Positions 1-5,310 of a stretch of DNA of 5,310 nucleotides are shown here, piece after piece. Positions within the stretch are counted from its first letter, which is position 1. The number at the start of each line of letters is the position of its first letter. The stretch lies in assembly GCA_001302725.1 (NCBI GenBank), contig LIZU01000111.1, positions 1 through 5,310 on the forward strand. The letters are read 5' to 3'. A program made the position numbers and the translations under genes. The notes under the pieces are model-generated. The model searched no databases. It was not told the DNA's origin and saw only the letters and a program-made list of their open reading frames with translations. Source of the stretch: a candidate division Zixibacteria bacterium DG_27. Lineage in GTDB: Bacteria; Zixibacteria; MSB-5A5; DG-27.

Positions 1-401
1 TGACCGCGGTGGTGAATCTCATGGACAATAAGGGAGGACACGCTGAAACCCCGTTTCCATTTCTCGCCGTACATCTCGTCCTCCACCAGCAGATCCTCGT
101 CTTTCCAGTTCTCCTTTACCTCTTGCAGAAGCTCCGAGGTGACTTCGTCGTAAGCCTTTTGAATCTCCCCCACCGTCTTAGGTAGTGGGGAGTCTGCGCT
201 CACCGACTTGACCGTCAACCCCGTTTTGGTCATCATCTCCGGAATGGTGGTTACGATATGCCAGGCCATCCGCCCCAGGGTGCGGTGATCGTCGGCCACA
301 CTTTGCTCCAGGGACTCCTGGTTGAGGGCGGACATGATTTTCCTAGTTGCCTCGACGTGACCTCTCCACGCTTGCTCGAACTCTTCGACAGTAGAGAACA
401 T
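1..401 (-). CDS. DinB/YfiT-family protein, N-terminal part (runs off the left edge)
   Basis: The reading frame starts at ATG 401-399 and stays open to base 1, giving 133 complete codons and no stop. A Shine-Dalgarno AGGAG sits 7 nt before the ATG, which supports this start. Proteins of the DinB/YfiT superfamily are four-helix bundles of about 150-180 residues that bind a divalent metal through three histidines. Some are thiol-dependent transferases, but many have no known substrate. Seen here: an early helix with HRTLGRMAWHI (His48) and, at the cut end, VHEIHHRG (His127 and His131, spaced HxxxH). These match the family's metal triad and its HRGQ signature. The last two bases in the window are CA, which fits the expected Gln. 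There is no signal peptide, so it is probably cytoplasmic. It is unrelated in theme to the secreted proteins upstream and is separated from them by a terminator. The family call is fairly firm; the reaction is unknown. Confidence 0.8.
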   Translation of the reverse strand, partial: MFSTVEEFEQAWRGHVEATRKIMSALNQESLEQSVADDHRTLGRMAWHIVTTIPEMMTKTGLTVKSVSADSPLPKTVGEIQKAYDEVTSELLQEVKENWKDEDLLVEDEMYGEKWKRGFSVSSLIVHEIHHRG

Positions 402-457
402 CTCTTCACTCCTCTTACATAGCTATGTGAGTTCACTCTTTTAGCCTAACGGCTGCC

Positions 458-486
458 AAGATAACAGTTGGGGCTTTGTTTTTCAA
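458..486 (-). promoter_or_regulatory. Probable sigma70-type promoter of the DinB-family gene
   Basis: On the minus strand TTGAAA (486-481, 5 of 6 to TTGACA) is followed after exactly 17 nt by TATCTT (463-458, 4 of 6 to TATAAT). Transcription would start near 451 and leave a leader of about 50 nt before the ATG at 401. The rest of the gap to the upstream terminator, about 487-651, shows no gene or repeat that I can support. The assignment rests on motif and spacing only. Confidence 0.4.
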
Positions 487-651
487 TCCAAGAAAGAGGA
501 TTGCCGGGGGTCTTGCTCAACTCACCGACACCTCCCCGATTGCGGTACTCAAACGGCAGCGGGTCACTTCGGGAAAAGGAGACAATCGTGTGGTCAGAGC
601 ACACTGGGGACTATGGCGGTATCCGAGCCGGAAAATGGTCTGTCTGAAAAG

Positions 652-681
652 AGAAAAGGGAGCCAGTTGGCTCCCTTTTCT
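652..681 (-). terminator. Rho-independent terminator after the DUF4114-like gene
   Basis: A perfect 13-bp stem (652-664 with 669-681) closes a 4-nt loop. Read on the minus strand, the GC-rich core GGGAGCC/GGCTCCC is followed by a T-rich stretch, CCCTTTTCTCTTTTC. It begins 20 nt after the stop codon at 701-703. The flanking A-tract would also allow some termination of plus-strand transcripts, but there is no plus-strand gene here to use it. Confidence 0.9.
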
Positions 682-700
682 GCTTCGCCAGAGAAAAATG

Positions 701-1624
701 TTATTTAAGAAAGGTCATTCTCCTTATCTCGCTGAAGTCGCCGGCGGTGAGTTTATAGAAATAGACTCCGCTGGAGCAGTCGGAGCCATCCCACGAGATT
801 ACATGATGCCCGGCCTGCATCTCAGCATCGACCAAGGTGTCGATCCTCTGCCCGGAGAGATTGTAGACTTCGAGGCTGACTTTGCACGCCCCGGGAACAT
901 CGAATGATATCTCCGTCTGGGCATTGAAAGGATTGGGGTAGTTCTGGGCCAGGGAATGATTTTCGGGGACGTTGGCCTCGGCGGAAGGGACGCTCAGCAG
1001 TATCTCCTCAATCCCTCCAACCTCGACGATGAAGTCGTCGAAGTCACGAGGAGCACCGGGCCCGAAATAAGAACTCTCAGGATTCCTGACCATGTCCTCC
1101 CAGCAGAGCACATAAGAGTATTGAACTCTGATACGGTGCTCGTACTGCCCCGGGTGTTCAGGGTCCCACTGGTAGTTGGGGAAAATCAGGAGGTGCTGTA
1201 AGGTGGGGTCCTCTTCGACCGCGGTGTTTCGGAACCTCTCCGAGTACCAAGCGGTCCAGCCGTATCGGGGGTTGAACTCCCCGTAAAGCTGAAAACCGAA
1301 TGCTCCGGGACCGGTGTCGAAGTAGAAAGTCCCGTACTCTTGGGCAGGAACAATCTCATTTTCGAAACTGCCCTCCCGATACCAGCCGAAAGCCTCATTT
1401 TCAGCCCAGCCGGCCTCTCGAATGATCACGGTGGCCGATTCTGCAGCCATCTGGAAAAAGATCTCGGCCTCAATTTGGTCTTCAATGGCGAGGGCGTAGT
1501 CTTCGAGAAGGTAATCCCGCAGGCCACCCAGGGTGACGTTGGGGTCGTCCGGCCAGACCCAGGCGAAGCTGCCCGCAGGCCACAACAGAAGCCCTGCAAG
1601 TAATAAGATGACAGCCTTGTTCAT
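701..1624 (-). CDS. Secreted DUF4114-like protein with T9SS-type C-terminal sorting domain
   Basis: The protein has 307 residues. I chose ATG 1624-1622 because GGGAGG lies 4 nt upstream and the product then begins directly with a Sec signal peptide: MNK, a hydrophobic stretch at residues 4-20, and probable cleavage after SFA (residue 21). Earlier in-frame starts (TTG 1639 and the ATG codons after it) would run through the ribosome binding site. Residues 70-202 resemble DUF4114: FYFDTGPGAFGFQL near 100-113, then a YVLCWEDM stretch (171-178) and the acidic DFDDFIVEV (194-202), which matches the family's usual WEDL...DFNDVVF pattern. Residues 225-307 form the sorting domain, with NYPNPFN (228-234), LEVYNLSGQ and SGVYFYKL, ending in FLK. 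It is presumably exported through Sec and T9SS and attached to or released from the cell surface. The role of DUF4114 is not established; the acidic motif suggests metal or calcium binding, which is inference. The gene has its own promoter and terminator. Confidence 0.85.
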   Translation of the reverse strand: MNKAVILLLAGLLLWPAGSFAWVWPDDPNVTLGGLRDYLLEDYALAIEDQIEAEIFFQMAAESATVIIREAGWAENEAFGWYREGSFENEIVPAQEYGTFYFDTGPGAFGFQLYGEFNPRYGWTAWYSERFRNTAVEEDPTLQHLLIFPNYQWDPEHPGQYEHRIRVQYSYVLCWEDMVRNPESSYFGPGAPRDFDDFIVEVGGIEEILLSVPSAEANVPENHSLAQNYPNPFNAQTEISFDVPGACKVSLEVYNLSGQRIDTLVDAEMQAGHHVISWDGSDCSSGVYFYKLTAGDFSEIRRMTFLK

Positions 1625-1659
1625 AAAACCTCCCATCAAAAGGGTTGAAGTTGCAGTTC

Positions 1660-1689
1660 ATTATAGATGCCACTCAAGAAGCGTGCCAG
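1660..1689 (-). promoter_or_regulatory. Promoter of the DUF4114-like gene
   Basis: A perfect TATAAT lies on the minus strand at 1665-1660. After an 18-nt spacer, CTGGCA (1689-1684, 4 of 6) is a weak -35 box. The start of transcription would be near 1653, giving a short leader of about 29 nt that carries GGGAGG just before ATG 1624. The exact -10 in the right place is the main support. Confidence 0.55.
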
Positions 1690-2045
1690 AAGATCTATTT
1701 CAGGAAGTCTATTGCCGGATGATGGTCAAAAAGCGAACTTGGCCTTCGGAATCAAGTTGATGGGAGCGGCGATTCCTGTGGGCAATCCGGACATTCTTTT
1801 CGAGGTGGCCGACATTGGGTGTGGCAACGACAACTCCTGCAAGACGTTATGAAGACGGGGGGGTGCCAGGACGCTAGACTGTTGTTGTGACAGAAAAGCC
1901 CTATCTGATAGTGCTAGGCTTGCCGATGCTCGGCGGAGATGGTCACCGCGTTTGCCAGCTTCTGCAAGCCCCTTCACACCGGGACAGGTTTCTCTGGCGG
2001 TCCTCAGCACCCGGCGTGAACAAACCCACGCTACGCTGACATAAA
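1690..2045 (-). other. Long intergenic region without a convincing gene
   Basis: About 356 bp separate the terminator of the protease gene from the promoter of the next gene. A minus-strand frame stays open here down to 1726, but it enters from another frame of the protease gene, has no ribosome binding site at any start codon, and its composition (rich in Arg, Ser and Pro) does not look like a real protein. A short plus-strand frame at 1667-1852 is equally unsupported. Several small perfect hairpins are present: 2014-2018 with 2027-2031 (GCGTG/CACGC), 1922-1926 with 1930-1934 (GCCGA/TCGGC) and 1901-1905 with 1907-1911 (CTATC/GATAG). A run of seven G lies at 1857-1863. The region could be a dispersed intergenic repeat, a decayed gene or an untranslated RNA; the sequence alone does not decide. 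Confidence 0.5.
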
Positions 2046-2070
2046 AAAGGGAGCCATTAAGGCTCCCTTT
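2046..2070 (-). terminator. Rho-independent terminator after the protease gene
   Basis: A perfect 10-bp stem (2046-2055 with 2061-2070) has a 5-nt loop and the same GGGAGCC/GGCTCCC core as the terminator at 652-681. On the minus strand the stem runs into six consecutive T. It begins 23 nt after the stop codon (2094-2096) and is a canonical intrinsic terminator for the protease transcript. Confidence 0.93.
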
Positions 2071-2093
2071 ACACGCCACTATCAGAAAAAAGA

Positions 2094-4568
2094 CTATTTT
2101 AGAAGCATCGCCCTCTTCGTCTGGCTGAACTCTCCGGCGCTGAGCTTGTAGAAATAAACGCCTGAGGCGCAGCCGGAAGCATCCCACCGCACCGACTTGT
2201 ATCCTGCAGTCTGACGCTCCTTGACCACAGTCGCGACCTTACGGCCGAGGACATTGTACACCTCCAAGGTGACCTCAGCGTCTCTCGCCAGAGCATAGTT
2301 GAATCTGGTCAGGGAGTTGAAGGGGTTCGGGTAGTTGTTGTATAGCTCCGTTCTCCTGGGAAGATGTGCGGTCTCACCGGAGCCAGCATCGAGCGGGTCG
2401 CACTCCACCAACACTACCTTGAAGGCGTCCACACCGGCTTCAGCAATGGAGTCATTGGGTCTATCAGTGACACTGAACCGGACCTTCATCTGGGAGGTGC
2501 GGGTCACGAAGTCGGAGACCCTGAAGCGCCTGTGAATCCAACCCGCGGTGTCTGGCACGGTCTCGACCAGCACCCAGGTGGCACCATTGTCGTTGGAGAT
2601 GTGGACCTCAAGATAGTCAGGGTTTCCACCGCTGTTGAAGAACCAGCGAGCATAGCTGACGACCGCCTCCTCCTGGCCGCTGGCGTCGAAGGTAGGGGAG
2701 AAGAGCATCGTGGGCCCGCCGTCGACGTCGGAGTTGCCGCGTCGGTTGGCGGTGAGGTAGCAGTTCCCGGAACCGTCGTAATCGGTCACAGGGTCACCGT
2801 ATTCTCCTCCTCCGATCGGGACGCCGCGCTCCCAGGCACCGTCCAAGAGGTACTGGTTCACGACGGTCCACCCCAGGTCTTCCTCGAAGTTGTCCTCGAA
2901 CGCCGTGATGAGACTGGTGGCACTCAAGGCGGAGTAAGTTACCAGCGGCGCCTGCAGCGGGTTCTTCACCACCACGCCCTCCTCGGTCTCGGCGCTAAAG
3001 TAGTACTGCACGTCGGCGCCACAATCAAAGCCGGGGAAGACGGCGTCATAGACGTTGGCGGAGACCACCTGCATCGGCTCGCTTTCCCAACCGGAACCGG
3101 AGTTGTAGTACAACATCCCGGTACCCGGCTGCGGATTGCCGGCTATCCCGTAAACCTCGACCCGCACCGTGCCGCCCCCGTTGGGGTCGATCAGCTCGGG
3201 CAGGCTGTCAGGGAAATCGAAGCCCAAGAACGGCTCCTCTGTACTCAGGGCCTTGATGCAGAAGTTGGCGGTGCTGTCCCAGGGGGGATTCTCCCAGTAA
3301 TAGAGATCCAGCCACTCCGCTCCACTCCAATAGTAGCTCTCCTCCGGATTGGCAGAAGACTCCACAATGACGTCATACGCCGCTCCCAAGAGAACCGGAA
3401 CGTCAGAAGTGCGATCGTATGGGTGACCACCATCTGAAAGACGCAGATAGACATAAAAGTCATCGCCCTGAGTCAGTTCAAGCGGAGTATCCAGGTTTAT
3501 GGTATAAAATCCGGTATAGTCGATGTCGCCGGATTTCGTGCAGAGCTCGTCTGAAAGCTGGCCGCCTTCAAAACGATCGTAGATCTTCACGGTATAGGTC
3601 ACACTGTCGACCGCGGTGAAGAAGCTCACCGCTCGGATGGTCTCCTGACCCTGCTCACCTCCCTCCGCAGTGAAGGCATTGAAAGCCTCCTCACAGTCGG
3701 TCTTGGTATCCCGCCAGCCGTGGTAGTCATGATGGTAAATCATATCGTAGCCCAAAAACTCCACATCCTGGAAGGAAACCGCTCCCATCTGAGGCTGCTG
3801 GCAGCAGTGCTTGTCGTAGTAAGAAATCCAGAAGTAGCCATCCAAACCCCAGTCGCTACCCCAGCTGTTCTTGCACAGCCAGGCCCCGTCCTCAGGCGCC
3901 TGCGTGGCCTTGTCATCGTCCCAACCTATGATGGCGATGGCGTGATTGGGGTCAAGGGTGCTGCTGGGAGGTTGATAGTGAACGTAGTTCTGCATGAAGG
4001 CAGCATCGTAGCACATGCAGGTCCCCATCACCCCCTCGGCCATGATCTTCTCCTTGATGGTGTTGATGTTGCTCAGGTCAGAGCCGGCTACATACCATTG
4101 AATCTCACGGGGATAATAGTAATGGTAGCTGGGATGCGACCTGGCCGGCGGGGTGTTGAAGGACTGGCCGTCGACATCCCGCACTGCACCCTCGCCGCGG
4201 CTGAGATAGGCGGAGGTCACCATGTAGTCGCCGCCCTGATGGACTTCCAACCCATTCCCCTGCGGAGGGTCGAGATCGCCGTTGTAGTGCTGGTTGAAGC
4301 CGTTCCACCAGTCCAGATGATACTCCGCCAGATTCGGCTCCCCAACCTCTCCTGCAGTCTCCCAGTTGCCGGTCATAAGGAGGTTCCCCTCCATGGCCGC
4401 CATGGCCCCGTGGGTCCAGCAGGTGCCGCCCTGTTGGCTTTTGACCGAGGTCACGAAGTTCTGGCCGCTGACATCGCGTAAATCAAATTGCGGGGGCGGA
4501 TCCGCGAACGAGGTCGAGGCCGTGATTGCTAAGAGACTTACCAGGAAAAACAACCCACTTCTGCTCAT
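2094..4568 (-). CDS. Secreted C1A (papain-like) cysteine protease with lectin-like domain and T9SS sorting domain
   Basis: The protein has 824 residues. ATG 4568-4566 is chosen because GGAGGAG lies just upstream and the product opens with a signal peptide (hydrophobic 5-20, likely cut after SFA, residue 22). The mature protein starts almost at once with the protease: FDLRDVSG (28-35), then VKSQQGGTCW with catalytic Cys50 and probable oxyanion Gln45, DPNHAIAIIGW with His209, and CKNSWGSDWG with Asn234. The papain set is therefore complete, but no N-terminal inhibitory propeptide is present. Residues about 262-442 match the lectin-like domain that often follows bacterial C1A proteases (AFNAFTAEG, RAVSFFT, YTVKIYD). 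About 445-548 is an Ig-like or beta-sandwich segment, and 555-722 resembles a jelly-roll or carbohydrate-binding fold (LEVHISNDNGATW). Residues 739-824 are the sorting domain (NYPNPFN at 745-751). It probably degrades external protein at or beyond the cell surface. The protease call is firm; the middle domains are less so. Confidence 0.93.
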   Translation of the reverse strand: MSRSGLFFLVSLLAITASTSFADPPPQFDLRDVSGQNFVTSVKSQQGGTCWTHGAMAAMEGNLLMTGNWETAGEVGEPNLAEYHLDWWNGFNQHYNGDLDPPQGNGLEVHQGGDYMVTSAYLSRGEGAVRDVDGQSFNTPPARSHPSYHYYYPREIQWYVAGSDLSNINTIKEKIMAEGVMGTCMCYDAAFMQNYVHYQPPSSTLDPNHAIAIIGWDDDKATQAPEDGAWLCKNSWGSDWGLDGYFWISYYDKHCCQQPQMGAVSFQDVEFLGYDMIYHHDYHGWRDTKTDCEEAFNAFTAEGGEQGQETIRAVSFFTAVDSVTYTVKIYDRFEGGQLSDELCTKSGDIDYTGFYTINLDTPLELTQGDDFYVYLRLSDGGHPYDRTSDVPVLLGAAYDVIVESSANPEESYYWSGAEWLDLYYWENPPWDSTANFCIKALSTEEPFLGFDFPDSLPELIDPNGGGTVRVEVYGIAGNPQPGTGMLYYNSGSGWESEPMQVVSANVYDAVFPGFDCGADVQYYFSAETEEGVVVKNPLQAPLVTYSALSATSLITAFEDNFEEDLGWTVVNQYLLDGAWERGVPIGGGEYGDPVTDYDGSGNCYLTANRRGNSDVDGGPTMLFSPTFDASGQEEAVVSYARWFFNSGGNPDYLEVHISNDNGATWVLVETVPDTAGWIHRRFRVSDFVTRTSQMKVRFSVTDRPNDSIAEAGVDAFKVVLVECDPLDAGSGETAHLPRRTELYNNYPNPFNSLTRFNYALARDAEVTLEVYNVLGRKVATVVKERQTAGYKSVRWDASGCASGVYFYKLSAGEFSQTKRAMLLK
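2097..2354 (-). repeat. Sorting-domain module, copy in the protease gene
   Basis: These 86 codons (residues 739-824 of the protease) match 4686-4943 in the upstream gene. By my alignment 74 of 86 residues are identical, without gaps. At DNA level 2164-2214 matches 4753-4803 at 50 of 51 positions, silent sites included. The domain is the T9SS C-terminal signal. Its presence in both genes is expected; the near-identity of the DNA is not. Confidence 0.85.
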
Positions 4569-4570
4569 AT

Positions 4571-4577
4571 CTCCTCC
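4571..4577 (-). promoter_or_regulatory. Ribosome binding site that fixes the protease start
   Basis: On the minus strand GGAGGAG (4577-4571) precedes ATG 4568 by 2 to 4 nt, depending on the pairing register. The signal peptide begins at this ATG. The in-frame TTG at 4664, which would add 32 residues, has no such site, would place translated hairpin sequence before the signal peptide, and lies upstream of the predicted transcription start. Confidence 0.8.
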
Positions 4578-4610
4578 AGCCTTAATGGTTCTGCAATGTT
4601 GCCTCCTGAA

Positions 4611-4643
4611 GCAAGAACCCACTTCGAATAAGTGGGTTCTTGC
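4611..4643 (-). terminator. Perfect 14-bp hairpin between the two genes: terminator or leader element
   Basis: Bases 4611-4624 pair without mismatch with 4630-4643 around a 5-nt loop (CGAAT on the plus strand). It starts 39 nt after the stop codon of the upstream gene, so it could end that transcript. Unlike the two other terminators in the window, it has no T-run after the stem on the minus strand: TTCAGGAGG follows. It also falls about 13 nt after the predicted start of the protease transcript, so a role as 5' leader structure is equally possible. The hairpin itself is certain; its role is not. Confidence 0.55.
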
Positions 4644-4662
4644 CTGTGATGTCCAAATCGAC

Positions 4663-4691
4663 AATATACGGAGCTGCTCCGCTTATTTCAA
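4663..4691 (-). promoter_or_regulatory. Probable promoter of the protease gene, overlapping the end of the upstream gene
   Basis: On the minus strand TTGAAA (4691-4686, 5 of 6) and TATATT (4668-4663, 5 of 6) are separated by exactly 17 nt. The -35 box consists of the last two sense codons (Leu, Lys) of the upstream gene, and its stop codon lies in the spacer. Between the boxes is the small palindrome GGAGCAGCTCC (4672-4682). Transcription would begin near 4656 and give a leader of about 88 nt containing the perfect hairpin at 4611-4643. Confidence 0.55.
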
Positions 4692-5310
4692 AAGCATCAC
4701 CCTCTTGGTCTGGCTGAACTCTCCGGCCCTGAGCTTGTAGAAGTAGACACCGGAGGCGCAGCCGGAAGCATCCCACCTCACCGACTTGTATCCTGCAGTC
4801 TGAAGCTCGTTGACCACCGTCGCAACCTTGCGGCCCAGAAGGTTGTACACCTCCAGGGTCACCTCCGCATCAGCCGCCAAAGCATAGCTGAAGGTGGTAG
4901 TGAGGTTGAAGGGGTTGGGGTAGTTGCCAAAGAGCTCAGTCCTCTCGGGCAACAGCTCCCCTTCATCGTCAAACCATCCTTCCAGGGTCCAGTCGTCACC
5001 ACCGCTACCTTTCCCGGAGGTGACTGTGAACTCGAACGAATCCAGAGAGATCACATTGGAAGGATAGTCCCCACAATTGGCGGTGTAGGTGTATACTCCC
5101 GGAGGCGCCAGCCCGGAGACGTTCTGCCGGATGTCGGTCCGGGTTCTGGTTTGATGGGGCGTCAGAGGCACGCCGTTGTATCGCTTAAGTGGTCCGTACG
5201 GATTGCCGTTGGGTAAGGTGACCATCACCCAGAGATCGACTCTCTGCGGGTCGGAAGTGTTATTGGCGATAATCCCGGTGTAGGTGAAGTGTCCTCCGGG
5301 CGGAACCACA
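4683..5310 (-). CDS. Secreted protein with Ig-like domain and T9SS sorting domain, C-terminal part
   Basis: The frame is open from the right edge of the window to stop codon TAA 4685-4683, covering about 208 codons. The first GTG at 5309 is almost certainly an internal Val (VVPPGGHFTY), so the true start, any signal peptide and any enzymatic domain lie outside. Residues 1-97 of the visible part form a beta-rich Ig-like segment: PPGGHFTYTGIIANNT, DLWVMVTLPNG, LTPHQT, and APPGVYTYTANCG, ending in SFEFTV. This style of domain is common before sorting signals in FCB-group secreted proteins. An acidic, Gly-rich linker (about 99-120) leads to the sorting domain (123-208) with NYPNPFN, EVYNLLGRKV, SGVYFYKL and a final LLK. 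Its function cannot be read from this fragment. It lies 114 bp upstream of the protease gene, whose promoter overlaps its last codons. Confidence 0.85.
   Translation of the reverse strand, partial: VVPPGGHFTYTGIIANNTSDPQRVDLWVMVTLPNGNPYGPLKRYNGVPLTPHQTRTRTDIRQNVSGLAPPGVYTYTANCGDYPSNVISLDSFEFTVTSGKGSGGDDWTLEGWFDDEGELLPERTELFGNYPNPFNLTTTFSYALAADAEVTLEVYNLLGRKVATVVNELQTAGYKSVRWDASGCASGVYFYKLRAGEFSQTKRVMLLK
4686..4943 (-). repeat. Sorting-domain module, copy in the upstream gene
   Basis: This is the partner of 2097-2354, with 74 of 86 residues identical. The best conserved stretch, 4753-4803, has one mismatch to 2164-2214. Differences cluster around the PNPFN end, where F/Y, G/N, L/S, T/L, T/R, S/N and A/R changes occur. 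The sorting domain of the third gene (residues 225-307 of the product at 701-1624) is clearly more diverged, so the two copies here form a recent pair. Confidence 0.85.

Noticed and set aside
251..436. Minus-strand 61-codon frame at the left edge
   Set aside because: It overlaps the DinB-family gene in another frame; that gene has the ribosome site and the conserved histidines.
476..907. Plus-strand open frame across the terminator and the end of the DUF4114-like gene
   Set aside because: It runs through a canonical minus-strand terminator and opposite the sorting domain; no protein-like content.
1625..1639. Earlier starts for the DUF4114-like gene (TTG 1639 and the ATG codons after it)
   Set aside because: These codons overlap the GGGAGG ribosome site of ATG 1624, and the signal peptide begins at 1624.
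1726..2187. Minus-strand open frame from the protease 3' end into the intergenic region
   Set aside because: Its first part is an alternate frame of the sorting domain (the same shadow appears at 4582-4776 in the other copy). It crosses the terminator and has no start signal of its own.
2364..3437. Long plus-strand open frame of 357 codons opposite the protease gene
   Set aside because: It is an antisense shadow of the protease codons, with no ribosome site or recognisable motif. The frame at 3720-4481 is rejected for the same reason.
4569..4664. Extended protease start at TTG 4664 (32 more residues)
   Set aside because: No ribosome site; it would translate the perfect hairpin, put the signal peptide inside the protein, and lies upstream of the predicted transcription start.
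1..5310. CRISPR array, tRNA or rRNA genes, transposase, toxin-antitoxin or phage-defence genes
   Set aside because: No spaced short repeats, cloverleaf, rRNA-like sequence or matching protein motifs were seen on either strand.

Overview
All four genes that I can support lie on the minus strand, so the window reads from right to left. Three of them encode exported proteins that end in the same kind of C-terminal sorting domain: a PNPFN motif, then EVYNxxGxxV, then SGVYFYKL and a basic tail ending in LK. This is the signature of type IX secretion system (T9SS, Por) cargo in the Fibrobacterota-Chlorobiota-Bacteroidota superphylum. The upstream signals are TTGAAA/TATAAT-like boxes plus strong purine-rich Shine-Dalgarno sequences, which is not the usual Bacteroidota pattern. 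An FCB candidate phylum (Zixibacteria, Latescibacterota or KSB1-like) therefore fits better than Bacteroidota proper. This is an inference from style, not a phylogenetic placement.

Layout from right to left. (A) 5310-4683: the 3' part of a secreted protein with an Ig-like domain and a sorting domain; its start lies outside the window. A 114-bp gap follows. It contains a promoter that overlaps the end of A and a perfect 14-bp hairpin. (B) 4568-2094: an 824-residue secreted papain-like (C1A) cysteine protease with a complete catalytic set, a lectin-like domain, a beta-sandwich domain, a jelly-roll-like domain and a sorting domain. It is closed by a canonical rho-independent terminator at 2046-2070. 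About 420 bp without a convincing gene follow, ending in a promoter with a perfect TATAAT. (C) 1624-701: a 307-residue secreted protein with a DUF4114-like region and a more divergent sorting domain, closed by a second canonical terminator at 652-681. (D) 401-1: the N-terminal 133 residues of a DinB/YfiT-type protein, probably cytoplasmic, which runs off the left edge and has its own likely promoter.

Each of B, C and D appears to have its own promoter, and canonical terminators follow B and C, so this looks like a row of single-gene units and not one operon. A, B and C share an export route: Sec signal peptide, T9SS, then surface attachment or release. The protease is the only enzyme among them that I can identify. 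The sorting domains of A and B are almost identical even at DNA level, which points to recent duplication or gene conversion of this module. I found no CRISPR array, tRNA, rRNA, transposase or defence system. The window looks like ordinary secretome territory with a few details worth checking, not a clearly new system.
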